From: Ignavibacteriota bacterium
GTDB lineage: Bacteria; Bacteroidota; Ignavibacteria; Kapaibacteriales; UBA2268
Assembly: GCA_019637995.1 (NCBI GenBank)
Contig: JAHBUQ010000002.1
Location: forward strand, 635,428-699,427
DNA length: 64,000 bases
Direction of reading: 5' to 3'
Every line of letters starts with the position of its first letter. The first letter of the stretch is position 1. Of this stretch, positions 36,800 through 44,938 are shown one piece after another. Below the pieces are notes generated by a model. That model saw nothing but the letters and a program-made list of their open reading frames with translations. It searched no databases and was not told the origin of the DNA. A program made the position numbers and the translations under genes.

Positions 36800-38641
36800 C
36801 TATCTCCACGTTTTAGAAAGTCCGTCACCAAATTCCAAATATCGTTTGTTTGCATTTATAACTATTAAATTTTGTCTTGTCCTTGTCATTGCTGTATAAA
36901 CGATTTTGTCGTAAACATCGTCACCACCATAGTAATTTTCAGGGATGTATAAGATAACGTTTAAAACCTCCCAACCTTTGAAACTATGTATTGTAGATAT
37001 TTTCAGTCTGCTGTCACCCATCCAAAATGCTTTTTTGTGTTTATGATAGCGTTTCTCTTCTTCATTTTCAAAAACGTGATTTACTTTCATATTCTTAGTT
37101 GTCTCAAAATGCTTAACACATTCAAGTCCAAAGTTTTTGTCAGGCAATAAAATAACCGTGTCAGAGCCGTGTGTAGAAGTGCCTTTTTCTTTTATGATTT
37201 CAAAACCTTCGTTTACTTTATTTAACCAGTCTTTTTCCTCAATATTCCACCAAACTGAATGCTCTTCGTATTGATTAAAAAGGTCTGGTCGTTCTACCTT
37301 GTCAACTCTAACGTCTTGATTGAGATTAAATTTTTCACTGAAAACTCTTGTTATACCTGCAATTTTTTCGGGCAATCTGACAATGGTTTTTAATTCTATC
37401 CATTCGCCAAATTTTTCAACTCCTCCACGTCTTTTATCAAGCCATTCCATTTCTCGGCTATAAATATTTTGCTTCTTGTCACAGACAACAACAACTTCAT
37501 CACGATTGGTTAGGAAATGACAAAGCATATGATACCATTCAATGTAATAATCTTGACCTTCGTCTATAAATATTGCATCATACTTTTCATAATCTCCTTT
37601 CTTAATTACTTCAAGAACTTTGTTTGGAACTATTTCTCTAAAAGTAGCTTCATCATCACCGCTTTCACTTGGCCACTTTTCGCCAAACTCATTTAAAATA
37701 TCCTTGCAAAAACCGTGAAAGTGTCCGAATGTAAACTTGTCCCAGCTGAAACCAAAAGGACTTCTTGCAATCATATCTCTAATGTAATGCCACAAAGTAA
37801 TGTTGAAGGAAAGTATTAAAACACGGTAACCTTGCGAAGCAAGGTTACCTGCTCTGTAAGCTAATACTTGTGTTTTTCCGCTACCAGCAACTCCTCTCAC
37901 TCTGTGATGACCTTTTTGAGGTTCTGCAAATTTCTTTTGATAAGTATTTAAAGTCAGTTTAGTTCCTTGTTCAATTGAGTGAAAAGGAGGATTAAGCCAA
38001 AAAAGAATTTCTTTATTCCAGTCTCTTGTCCAGTAATAGCTTTGAGGTAAATAACTGTCTGGAACAATTTGTCTCAAGTTGGAAGCGGTCAAGGAGTTTT
38101 TTCCGAATACTGGAAAATGAGTATAGTTTTTTACCTGATGCTTGAAAAGTTCTTGTGCGTCTTCTGTTGTTGCTTTATGGAAATAAATTGAAGTTTTGAT
38201 AAGTCCATAGCGTTGAACATTTTTATCAATTTCTTCGCCTATCTGCGGAATGAGTTGTCCTGTTAATTTCTCCTTGTAATACTCAACTTGTTTAACTGGT
38301 GATTTTATTGGATAACTTCCCTTACTGTCCGTAACGTAAAAGTCCCATTTTCCCATACTGTTTTTTTCAAATGAATAGTTGTTCAAATTCCAGTCTTTAA
38401 CTTCAATAATTTGAACACCTACGTTTGGATTGAAAATAATAATGTCTGGTCGGCTACCATTTAGAAAAGGTTGAACGAAAATTAACCAACCATTGTATTT
38501 TGCTTTGTCGTCACCCTCTTTAAATGTTTCATCTTTCTTAAGTGTGTCGTCCAAAAATTTCAATAGATATATTTCTCCGTCAGTCAACGGTTGCTTAAAG
38601 TTTTTAATCTGTTCCCACGATGGTATTAGTCTGCTGAACAT
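36800..38641 (-). CDS. NERD-domain UvrD-like superfamily 1 helicase
   Basis: 613 residues. Residues about 20-130 form a NERD nuclease-related domain (NGSRPDIIIFNPNVGVQIIE then VKDWN, with the D...E-x-K type acidic set). A superfamily 1 helicase follows with Walker A RGVAGSGKTQ (about 248), Walker B IFIDEGQDYY (about 358), the motif STIHSFKGWEV and a UvrD-like YTAMTRTRQNLIVIN. NERD-helicase proteins occur as single-gene nuclease-helicases, and several are known or suspected phage-defence factors. Here it is the sole gene of an integron cassette, a setting now known to be rich in defence genes. Defence is inferred, not shown. The start lies only 22 bp from the cassette end. Confidence 0.88.
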   Translation of the reverse strand: MFSRLIPSWEQIKNFKQPLTDGEIYLLKFLDDTLKKDETFKEGDDKAKYNGWLIFVQPFLNGSRPDIIIFNPNVGVQIIEVKDWNLNNYSFEKNSMGKWDFYVTDSKGSYPIKSPVKQVEYYKEKLTGQLIPQIGEEIDKNVQRYGLIKTSIYFHKATTEDAQELFKHQVKNYTHFPVFGKNSLTASNLRQIVPDSYLPQSYYWTRDWNKEILFWLNPPFHSIEQGTKLTLNTYQKKFAEPQKGHHRVRGVAGSGKTQVLAYRAGNLASQGYRVLILSFNITLWHYIRDMIARSPFGFSWDKFTFGHFHGFCKDILNEFGEKWPSESGDDEATFREIVPNKVLEVIKKGDYEKYDAIFIDEGQDYYIEWYHMLCHFLTNRDEVVVVCDKKQNIYSREMEWLDKRRGGVEKFGEWIELKTIVRLPEKIAGITRVFSEKFNLNQDVRVDKVERPDLFNQYEEHSVWWNIEEKDWLNKVNEGFEIIKEKGTSTHGSDTVILLPDKNFGLECVKHFETTKNMKVNHVFENEEEKRYHKHKKAFWMGDSRLKISTIHSFKGWEVLNVILYIPENYYGGDDVYDKIVYTAMTRTRQNLIVINANKRYLEFGDGLSKTWR

Positions 38642-38672
38642 TTTCGTTGTCGTCTTTTAAAATGGCTTATAA

Positions 38673-38800
38673 TAGTCAGGCGGTAGGCGAAGTCCACCGG
38701 ATTTCTGCTTACCGACATGTTCGGCGACGGTTCGATTCGCTTTTTATTTTCGCCTGCCGCCTGACTATTCAGCAAGATGAGCGAAGCGAATCTTGCTGAA
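38673..38800 (-). repeat. 128-bp gene-less array unit, copy 2
   Basis: Same unit as 36537-36664, 127 of 128 bases identical (GCTTACCG here, GCATACCG there). It lies between the attC-like site at 38801 and TTATAAGCC, the first bases of the helicase cassette. The near identity with copy 1 indicates recent amplification compared with the attC sites, which differ from each other. Confidence 0.9.
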
Positions 38801-38921
38801 CATTTGTATATACGCAACTATAGCTTTTTAATTATTTTATTGCGTATATCCATCCAATATTATACGCTTTTACGAAATAAAATATGCTATTGCGTATATC
38901 CAAACTTAAACCGTTAATATC
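38801..38921 (-). other. possible third attC-like (or attI-like) site
   Basis: Minus-strand order: GATATTAAC, arm GGATATACGCAATAGC, spacer of about 70 bp, arm GCTATAGTTGCGTATATAC, ending CAAATG^TT. The arms pair with a two-base bulge. An extra copy of GGATATACGCAAT lies within the spacer. Its position before a 128-bp unit equals that of the other two attC-like sites, but the sequence is AT-rich and no cassette gene ends at its outer side, so it may be the array's first site. Confidence 0.45.
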
Positions 38922-39159
38922 ACTTATCTACGTACTCTCAATAAGTGATTTACAAAAATAGTAAAAAATATAATAATTACATACCCTTTATATTAATTTT
39001 ACTAAAACAATTCTAATCCTTTTCAAAAATTTTAACACAGGGAAGGTCTTTCTTGTCAATTCTCAATTTTCAATTGTAAATTATTTCCGAGCCTCCCAGC
39101 CCCAAATTCCATTCTCCCTTCCATTAATGGTAAGCTACTTCGCAGCTTAATCAATTGTA

Positions 39160-39196
39160 CAAAAAAACTTCCGAAGTCTTGAAGACTTCGGAAGTT
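39160..39196 (-). terminator. intrinsic terminator of the hydrogenase operon
   Basis: Perfect 14-bp stem AACTTCCGAAGTCT / AGACTTCGGAAGTT with a 3-base loop. On the minus strand it is followed by a run of seven T. It lies 27 bp after the stop of the hydrogenase catalytic subunit gene. Confidence 0.9.
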
Positions 39197-39222
39197 GAAC
39201 GTTTTTATTGAGATATTTAATT

Positions 39223-41013
39223 CTAATATCTGTTTCTCTTTGTATAATGCGTATGTAGCAGTTTATGTGATTTATAGCCGAGCGGACCATCAACCAGGAA
39301 CTCTTCATATATTTGCTTTATTTCAGGGTTTTCGTGAGATTTCCTGATTGGTTTTCCGGCATCTTCTTCATAAATCGCTTTAATTCTTTGCTTACGAACA
39401 GCGTCATTTGTAGGTATCGGCTGACCGCCACCACCTATGCAACCACCCGGACAAGCCATAATTTCGATAAAGTGATACGGAGATTCACCTGCAGAAATCT
39501 GGTCCATAATTACTCTTGCATTTTTTAGTCCGTGAGCCACTGCAATTTTGAAATCCACGCCTTCGAGGAAGCTCCATTCGGGCAGACATCCTTCAATTCT
39601 GATAGTTGCTTCTTTGATACCTTCAAGACCACGAACCGGAGTAATATCGAGATGTTCAAATGGTACCTCCCGACCTGTTATGATTTCATAAGCTGTACGA
39701 AGAGCGGCTTCCATTACACCACCTGTAGCACCGAAAATAACAGCGGCGCCTGTTGACTCACCCATAAATGTATCAAAATCACATTCTTCAAGCTCTGTAA
39801 AATCAATACCTGCCTGCTTAATCATGTGTCCGATTTCACGGGTTGTAAGTCCGGCATCTATATCCTGAAACTCACTTGACTTCATTTCAGGTCGGTTTGC
39901 TTCGTATTTCTTAGCGGCACAAGGCATAGCAGCCACACTGACAATATTTTCGGGTTCGAAACCCATTTTTTCAGCAAGATATGTCTTAGCTAATGCTCCA
40001 AACATCTGCTGAGGAGATTTACACGACGAAAGATGTTCTAATTTATCCGGATACATGTGCTCGATGAACTTGACCCAACCCGGCGAGCAGGATGTAATCA
40101 TTGGCAGTGCTACTTCTTCTTTATCAACAAGTGCCTTTTTTAAGCGTTGAAGTAGTTCGTGCCCTTCTTCGATGATAGTTAAATCTGCTGTAAAATCAGT
40201 ATCAAGTACTAAATCGAAGCCGATTTTTTTAAGTGCGGCAACCATTTTACCGGTTACAATTTTACCCGGAGCAAATCCAAGTGTTTCGCCAAGAGCAACT
40301 CTGACTGATGGAGCAGTATTAATGATAACCTTTTTATTATCATCACCCAAGGCATTCCAAATGTCATCGTAGTAGCGACGTTCAGTAAGAGCACCAGTAG
40401 GACAATGGATAACACATTGCCCGCAATTAACACATACAACTTCATTCATAGGCAAATCCATGAAAGTCGAAATTTTCATTTCATTACCCTTATGTGAAAC
40501 TGTAATAGCATTCACATGTTGCAGTTCAGAGCATGTCCGCACGCATCTCTGGCAGCGAACACATTTGCTGTCATCTTTTTCAATTGACCAGGATGAGCGG
40601 TCAATTTTCATACTCTCCGGTTTGAGAATACTCATATATATATCGTTATCAATATTATATTCAGATGATAATGACTGTAATTCACAATTTGTACTTCTGT
40701 AGCATGTTGTACACTGAGTATTATGCTCGGAAACAAGCAGGGCAATAATATCTTTTCTTGCGGCACGAACTTTTGGAGTGCTTGTTTTGATTTTCATTCC
40801 CTGCTCGCACGGTACGGCACAGGATGCCAAAAGAGTGCGGTATCCTTCTGCTTCGACAACACAAACGCGGCAATTTCCAGCTACACACAAATCTTCGTGG
40901 TAGCATAAAGTCGGAATTCTGATATTAACTTTTTTAGCGGCTTCAAGAATTGAAGTACCTTTTGTTACGCTAACATCAATTCCGTTTATCGTTAAGCTGA
41001 TTATACTTTCCAT
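39223..41013 (-). CDS. hydA: [FeFe] hydrogenase catalytic subunit (HydA/HndD type)
   Basis: Hydrogen-evolving or -oxidising subunit of an NAD-linked complex, 596 aa. In order: an N-terminal [2Fe-2S] domain (CYHEDLCVAGNCRVC), a His/Cys-ligated cluster region (CTTCYRSTNC), two [4Fe-4S] motifs (CVRCQRCVRTC, CVNCGQCVIHCP), and the H-cluster domain with L1 TSCSPGW (about 306), L2 MPCAAKKYE (about 362) and L3 MACPGGCIGGGGQP (about 515), then the small-subunit-like tail. L1 has Ser where TSCCPxW has its second Cys, while SSCKSPQQ nearby has an extra Cys. Third gene of the operon; no maturases HydEFG in the window. Confidence 0.94.
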   Translation of the reverse strand: MESIISLTINGIDVSVTKGTSILEAAKKVNIRIPTLCYHEDLCVAGNCRVCVVEAEGYRTLLASCAVPCEQGMKIKTSTPKVRAARKDIIALLVSEHNTQCTTCYRSTNCELQSLSSEYNIDNDIYMSILKPESMKIDRSSWSIEKDDSKCVRCQRCVRTCSELQHVNAITVSHKGNEMKISTFMDLPMNEVVCVNCGQCVIHCPTGALTERRYYDDIWNALGDDNKKVIINTAPSVRVALGETLGFAPGKIVTGKMVAALKKIGFDLVLDTDFTADLTIIEEGHELLQRLKKALVDKEEVALPMITSCSPGWVKFIEHMYPDKLEHLSSCKSPQQMFGALAKTYLAEKMGFEPENIVSVAAMPCAAKKYEANRPEMKSSEFQDIDAGLTTREIGHMIKQAGIDFTELEECDFDTFMGESTGAAVIFGATGGVMEAALRTAYEIITGREVPFEHLDITPVRGLEGIKEATIRIEGCLPEWSFLEGVDFKIAVAHGLKNARVIMDQISAGESPYHFIEIMACPGGCIGGGGQPIPTNDAVRKQRIKAIYEEDAGKPIRKSHENPEIKQIYEEFLVDGPLGYKSHKLLHTHYTKRNRY

Positions 41014-41045
41014 AATTTTATTTTCTTTTAAATTTTTTGAACAAA

Positions 41046-42227
41046 TTAATAAATCATCTCTTCACGGAAATTCTCAACAATAGATGAGAATGAGTTAGCG
41101 ACCGACTGACCAAGTCCACATTTAGCGGTAATCTTCATAGTTTCGGTAAGTTGGAGTAGTTGTTCCAAATACTCAGGAGTTTTAATTCCGCGTTTGACGG
41201 CATCAATACCTTTTTTGAGTTGCTGACATCCTACTCTGCAAGGTGTACATTGTCCGCATGATTCTTCTTCAAAAAATTCGAGATAATTTTCCAGTACATG
41301 ATACATTGAGCGTGAAGAATTGAATATCATCATCGAACCGCCGGTTGGTAGATTATCTCCGTCAAGTCCGGCTTTGAATCCAATTGTTGTTTTGCTGAAT
41401 TTCTTACGTGGTACGCAGAATCCTGAAGCACCTCCCACCTGAACTGCTTTTGTATCGCCATCGCCAAATTCTCGAACAAATTCTTCCAATGACAATCCAA
41501 ATTCAAGGTCATATATGCCCGGGCGTGGTGTATCACCTGATACGGAGAAAAGTTTAGAACCGTGGGAATCAAGAATACCGAGTTTCTTAAACTGGTCTGG
41601 TCCGATTTTGCAAACCATCATCGCAGAGACTAAAGTCTCAACATTATTTACAACAGTTGGTTTTCCGAAAAGTCCATGATTAGTTGGAAACGGAGGTTTA
41701 TTTCTCGGTTCTCCGCGTCGCCCTTCAATAGAGTTCAGAAGTGCAGTTTCTTCACCACAAACATAAGCACCGCTTCCGAGGAAAATTTCAATACGAAAAT
41801 CAAGACCTAATTTATCGCAATGCTCGTGAAACTCTTCAATCTCCACATTCAGTTGTGGAACTAGAAACTTATATTCTCCGCGAAGGTAAATATAACCTTT
41901 TTTAGCACCAATAACCTTAGCGCAAATTCCCATACCTGACAGTACTTTTCTTGGTACTTTGGTTAGAATTTCTCTGTCCTTGAATGTGCCCGGTTCGCCT
42001 TCATCCGCGTTACAAATGACATATTTTTCTTCACTTTCTGCCTGTGCAGCAAACTTCCACTTCAGCCCTGTAAGGAAGCCCGCTCCACCTCGTCCTTTAA
42101 GTCCTGAATCTATCAAATCTTTGATTAATTCGGCATTTGGACGGTCCATAACACTGCCAAGAATTTTATACTTTTCGGGGTGATAATTGCCCAGAATTAC
42201 ATCTACTCTTTTTAATCTTTCTGACAT
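41046..42227 (-). CDS. hydB: NAD- and FMN-binding hydrogenase subunit (HydB/NuoF-like)
   Basis: Diaphorase subunit that exchanges electrons between NAD(H) and the iron-sulfur chain. GRGGAGFLTGLKWKF is the FMN/NADH glycine motif, GSGAYVCGEETALLNSIEGR follows, and the C-terminal [4Fe-4S] site is CGQCTPCRVG with a distal Cys in KCGLGQS. At 393 aa it lacks both the N-terminal thioredoxin-like and the C-terminal ferredoxin-like extensions found in the larger HydB of electron-bifurcating enzymes. It lies 11 bp after hydC and 32 bp before hydA. Confidence 0.93.
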   Translation of the reverse strand: MSERLKRVDVILGNYHPEKYKILGSVMDRPNAELIKDLIDSGLKGRGGAGFLTGLKWKFAAQAESEEKYVICNADEGEPGTFKDREILTKVPRKVLSGMGICAKVIGAKKGYIYLRGEYKFLVPQLNVEIEEFHEHCDKLGLDFRIEIFLGSGAYVCGEETALLNSIEGRRGEPRNKPPFPTNHGLFGKPTVVNNVETLVSAMMVCKIGPDQFKKLGILDSHGSKLFSVSGDTPRPGIYDLEFGLSLEEFVREFGDGDTKAVQVGGASGFCVPRKKFSKTTIGFKAGLDGDNLPTGGSMMIFNSSRSMYHVLENYLEFFEEESCGQCTPCRVGCQQLKKGIDAVKRGIKTPEYLEQLLQLTETMKITAKCGLGQSVANSFSSIVENFREEMIY

Positions 42228-42238
42228 ATCTCACCTCT

Positions 42239-42706
42239 TTAATTTTTATTTTTATAAAATGTGATAATATCCCTGACACGATCCGGAGTCAGGTCTGTAT
42301 ATACATCATCATTGATGAGCATAGCAGGTCCCATGTGACACCAGCCAAGGCAATTGGTATAAAGCAAAGAAAACTTTCTGTTTAAAGTCGTTTCACCGAC
42401 TTTGATTTTCAAAAGATTTTCCAGAGTTTCAATTATTTGCGATTTGTTGTGCATATCACAGACAATCGTTTTGCATACTCTTATAACAAACTTACCGCGA
42501 GGTACAGTATCAATAAAAGTATAGAAAGTGGCTTTCCCATATACATCCGCGGTGGATACATCCAACTGCGTAGCAATTTCGACCATTGCATCATCCGAAA
42601 TATAGTGCTCGTGGCGTTGAACATCCTGCAATATTGGCAGGAGTGATTCACGTCCCGAACCGTGGGTAGCGACTAATCTTTCGACTAATTCTTTAGTATG
42701 TGGCAT
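42239..42706 (-). CDS. hydC: [2Fe-2S] thioredoxin-fold hydrogenase subunit (HydC/NuoE-like)
   Basis: 155 residues. An N-terminal helical part (LLPILQDVQRHEHYISDDAM) precedes a thioredoxin-like ferredoxin domain whose four cluster ligands are in VCKTIVC and NCLGWCHMGP. It carries electrons next to the FMN of HydB. First gene of the three-gene hydrogenase operon, with AGGAG seven bases before its ATG. Confidence 0.93.
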   Translation of the reverse strand: MPHTKELVERLVATHGSGRESLLPILQDVQRHEHYISDDAMVEIATQLDVSTADVYGKATFYTFIDTVPRGKFVIRVCKTIVCDMHNKSQIIETLENLLKIKVGETTLNRKFSLLYTNCLGWCHMGPAMLINDDVYTDLTPDRVRDIITFYKNKN

Positions 42707-43212
42707 TAAGTAACTCCTTTTAGGAATTTGGCTAATATATTATTTAGGAATACCTGATATTACTTTTTAATTAAATCGCATTTTTTTCACAACTAATTTA
42801 ATAATATGTTACGAATTATCCAAATAAAATATGAAAAATAGCATAAATATATTATAATTATCATTATAATGTGATTTTATTAGCATAACAAGTGTAACTT
42901 TCTAAATAAAAATGCTTTATTTAGAAAATGAAAGGAATTCTGAAATATTATAAAATCTGTTTTTTTCATGAACTTGCAATTTCTTAAAAAATTGCTAATT
43001 TATAAATTCTATTGCAATATTGCTTTACTTCAAAATTATCAATATTAAAGAATAAAAAATTCACAGCGGTTTAAATACTTAGAAATTAGCTATCGAAAAA
43101 CAAGTTTCAAGTAGTAGGCGTATCTATTTAAATATCAGAAATTTGCATATCTTGAAAAAAATTCGTATTTTTGTAACCAAATGTTCTTTTAATTTAAAAT
43201 AAGTGGGTCAAT
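42707..43212. other. 506-bp divergent intergenic region
   Basis: Separates hydCBA (minus) from the small-protein/rpsU genes (plus). No gene seen; very AT-rich. It holds the hydC ribosome site (AGGAG about 42714-42718, read on minus), presumably a hydC promoter I cannot place, and the plus-strand promoter given separately at 43142-43173. The two copies of TGCTTTATTTAGAAA-like sequence near 42905 do not form a convincing regulatory palindrome. Confidence 0.5.
43142..43173 (+). promoter_or_regulatory. Bacteroidota-type promoter
   Basis: TTTG at 43142-43145, a 20-base spacer and TATTTTTG at 43166-43173, fitting the TTTG / TAnnTTTG consensus of primary sigma factors in Bacteroidota. Transcription would start near 43180, giving a leader of about 30 bases to the gene at 43213. 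Confidence 0.5.
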
Positions 43213-43626
43213 ATGGCAGTATCTACTACCAGAAAAAGATCACGTAGAGCTAAGTATATAACACTCTACTCACCGTTTCTTATGAAAGAAACAAAACATG
43301 AACTTATTGGCGAGCCAATCGAAACCGAAACAGGCAGACACCAATGGGCTAGATGTACTAAAAGCCGCCACTCGCAACTTGTAAATTTAGATGCAATTGA
43401 AGTGGATACAGATAAATCTAAAGCGGTCGTACATATTTCGAGAGAAGATGCCCGTAAATATTCTCCTAAGGAAGAATACAGCATTGGTGATGTCATTTAT
43501 CATTCTGTATGGGATGATGTCGGTATCGTCAGGTCTAAAGAGGTTACAAGTAACGGGGGCAATGCTATTATCGTTCAGTTCGAGAACCTTAGCGAAAAGA
43601 AATTGATTGAAAATTTATCAAACTGA
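43213..43626 (+). CDS. small protein with UvrD-tail-like beta domain
   Basis: 137 residues, not recognised as a named family. The N-terminus is basic (TTRKRSRRAKY). The last 55 residues, SIGDVIYHSVWDDVGIVRSK ... NAIIVQFENLSEKKLIENL, resemble the Tudor/SH3-like tail at the C-terminus of PcrA/UvrD helicases (GDxVxHxxFGxGxV...), which binds RNA polymerase. A role at RNA polymerase or the ribosome is possible. It lies 45 bp upstream of rpsU, sharing a probable transcript that ends in the terminator at 43894. Confidence 0.7.
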   Translation: MAVSTTRKRSRRAKYITLYSPFLMKETKHELIGEPIETETGRHQWARCTKSRHSQLVNLDAIEVDTDKSKAVVHISREDARKYSPKEEYSIGDVIYHSVWDDVGIVRSKEVTSNGGNAIIVQFENLSEKKLIENLSN

Positions 43627-43671
43627 TTTTTTAAATTTTATTTAGCCATTTGAAAGGTAGGTGAATTAATA

Positions 43672-43866
43672 GTGATAGGCGTAACTATTCAAGGCAATGA
43701 AAATATTGACAGAGCTTTGAAACGTTTCAAGAAAAAATACGAACGCTCCGGCGTTCTCCGCGAGTTTAAAAAACGTACTGCGTTCATGAAACCTTCTGTC
43801 GAGAAACGTATGGCGAGAATTAAAGCTGCTCGCAGGCAACACCGCTTTTCTATGGATGCTGATTAA
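43672..43866 (+). CDS. rpsU: 30S ribosomal protein S21
   Basis: 64 residues, very basic. IDRALKRFKKKYERSGVLRE and FMKPSVEKRMARIKAARRQ match bS21. The start is GTG at 43672, supported by AGGTAGGTG about ten bases upstream. A strong terminator follows. Confidence 0.95.
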   Translation: MIGVTIQGNENIDRALKRFKKKYERSGVLREFKKRTAFMKPSVEKRMARIKAARRQHRFSMDAD

Positions 43867-43893
43867 TACTATATTCAGTATTCAGATAATTGT

Positions 43894-43926
43894 GCCTCTT
43901 GCTTAATAAAAGCAAGAGGCTTTTTT
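43894..43926 (+). terminator. intrinsic terminator after rpsU
   Basis: 11-bp stem GCCTCTTGCTT / AAGCAAGAGGC with a 5-base loop and a T6 run. Confidence 0.92.
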
Positions 43927-44137
43927 ATTCTAAGAAATATACTTCTCAATTTTGCTTCGCCTGTTTCTGAAATATTAAGTAGAAATTTATTAAATTCGTC
44001 CTCAAATCTTGGTTTGTGAAATAATAAAATACTTTTTTTTAAATAATTCTTGAATTCCTTTTATTAAACAGAAATTACCAAGATGAATAAATAGTTAATA
44101 TAAACCGTAATTCAAATAAAATTTTGAAATAGAATAC

Positions 44138-44938
44138 TTAATTTCCAGCTAATGCGATGGTTGCTGCACCAACTTTTTCTGCACCTGACTCAAGGAGTAC
44201 TTTAGCAGTGGAATTTATTGTCGAGCCGGTTGTCAGCACATCGTCAATAATTAAGAATGATTTGCCGGCAGTATCGCTTACATCGGTAACTTCAAATACA
44301 TTTTCCATATTCTTTTGTCTTCCGCTTTTATCCAACAAAGTTTGGGTAACAGTATATTTATGCCTTTTTACAAAATTATCAGCAACCGGAATTCCAATTT
44401 CTTTTTCAACAGCTTTGCAAATCAAGTCTGATTGGTTAAAACCTCTTTCCCGTTTCTTTGCTTTATGAATAGGAATAGGAATAATAAAATCGTAATCAGT
44501 CATTTCGTCAATTAAAATTCTACGACTCAGTAGCTTTCCAAATTCGCCTGCGACAGATTGAAACTTTAAATACTTCAAGGCATGAATTATCTCAAGATAA
44601 TTATTATCAGCTTTAACTTCAAAAAGAGACGTAGCTTCGGTTATATGTGTATTCTCCGGGAAATTTGAGTGAAATCTGTTCAGAATTAGCTTTTTATCAG
44701 GTGCAAAAGGTAAATTGTCATGGCATTTATCGCAAACAAATTTAGAATATTTTGCCGAATGTCCGGTATATTCAGAGCAAACGACACAATGCCTTGGTGC
44801 CAGAAAATCGCTAATTGAATCAGCTATTATTCTCAGGATATTGGCTGCGGGATTTGCACTATTCTGTGAATGACTCAAGCGAAAATCTTTTGTTTGGGAA
44901 TAAAAATATGTATAGTGAAAGTGTAAATAAGCCGACAT
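44138..44938 (-). CDS. comF: ComF family phosphoribosyltransferase-like protein
   Basis: Homologue of ComF/GntX, needed for DNA uptake in competent bacteria; biochemical role uncertain. A zinc ribbon near the N-terminus (CVVCSEYTG ... FVCDKCHDNLP) precedes a type I PRTase domain with FIIPIPIHKAKKRERGFNQS and the PRPP loop LIIDDVLTTGSTINST. The frame opens at 44938, which overlaps the DoxX gene by 80 bp, so the true start may be internal (a TTG codon just before SHSQNSANP is one option). Confidence 0.88.
   Translation of the reverse strand: MSAYLHFHYTYFYSQTKDFRLSHSQNSANPAANILRIIADSISDFLAPRHCVVCSEYTGHSAKYSKFVCDKCHDNLPFAPDKKLILNRFHSNFPENTHITEATSLFEVKADNNYLEIIHALKYLKFQSVAGEFGKLLSRRILIDEMTDYDFIIPIPIHKAKKRERGFNQSDLICKAVEKEIGIPVADNFVKRHKYTVTQTLLDKSGRQKNMENVFEVTDVSDTAGKSFLIIDDVLTTGSTINSTAKVLLESGAEKVGAATIALAGN

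Larger units (their letters stand above)
33098..38921 (-). mobile_element. integron-type gene cassette array without visible integrase (CALIN-like)
   Basis: Read on the minus strand: attC-like site (38921-38801), 128-bp unit (38800-38673), helicase cassette starting TTATAAGCC, its attC (36793-36665) starting GGCTTATAAC, 128-bp unit (36664-36537), two-gene cassette starting TTATGCC, its attC (33295-33167) starting GGCATAAC, and a truncated unit (33166-33098). Each cassette's first bases are the reverse complement of its own attC R'' end, as expected for cassettes cut at G^TT. All genes point towards their attC. Two attC-like sites are both 129 bp with long imperfect inverted repeats. No tyrosine integrase is in the window. 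Confidence 0.75.

Noticed and set aside
36460-36860. Open frames across the array repeats on both strands (also 38626-38817 and 33004-33285)
   Set aside because: They lie across the stems and attC sites, and the peptides repeat between loci only because the DNA repeats; no signals of translation.
38801-38910. Repeated TATTGCGTATATCCA-like elements that could suggest a CRISPR or iteron array
   Set aside because: Only three partial copies at irregular spacing; two of them form the arms of one imperfect hairpin that fits the attC-like pattern better.
33098-38921. Insertion sequence or transposon explanation for the whole region
   Set aside because: No transposase frame, and the cassette-start/attC-end complementarity is explained by integron recombination but not by transposition.
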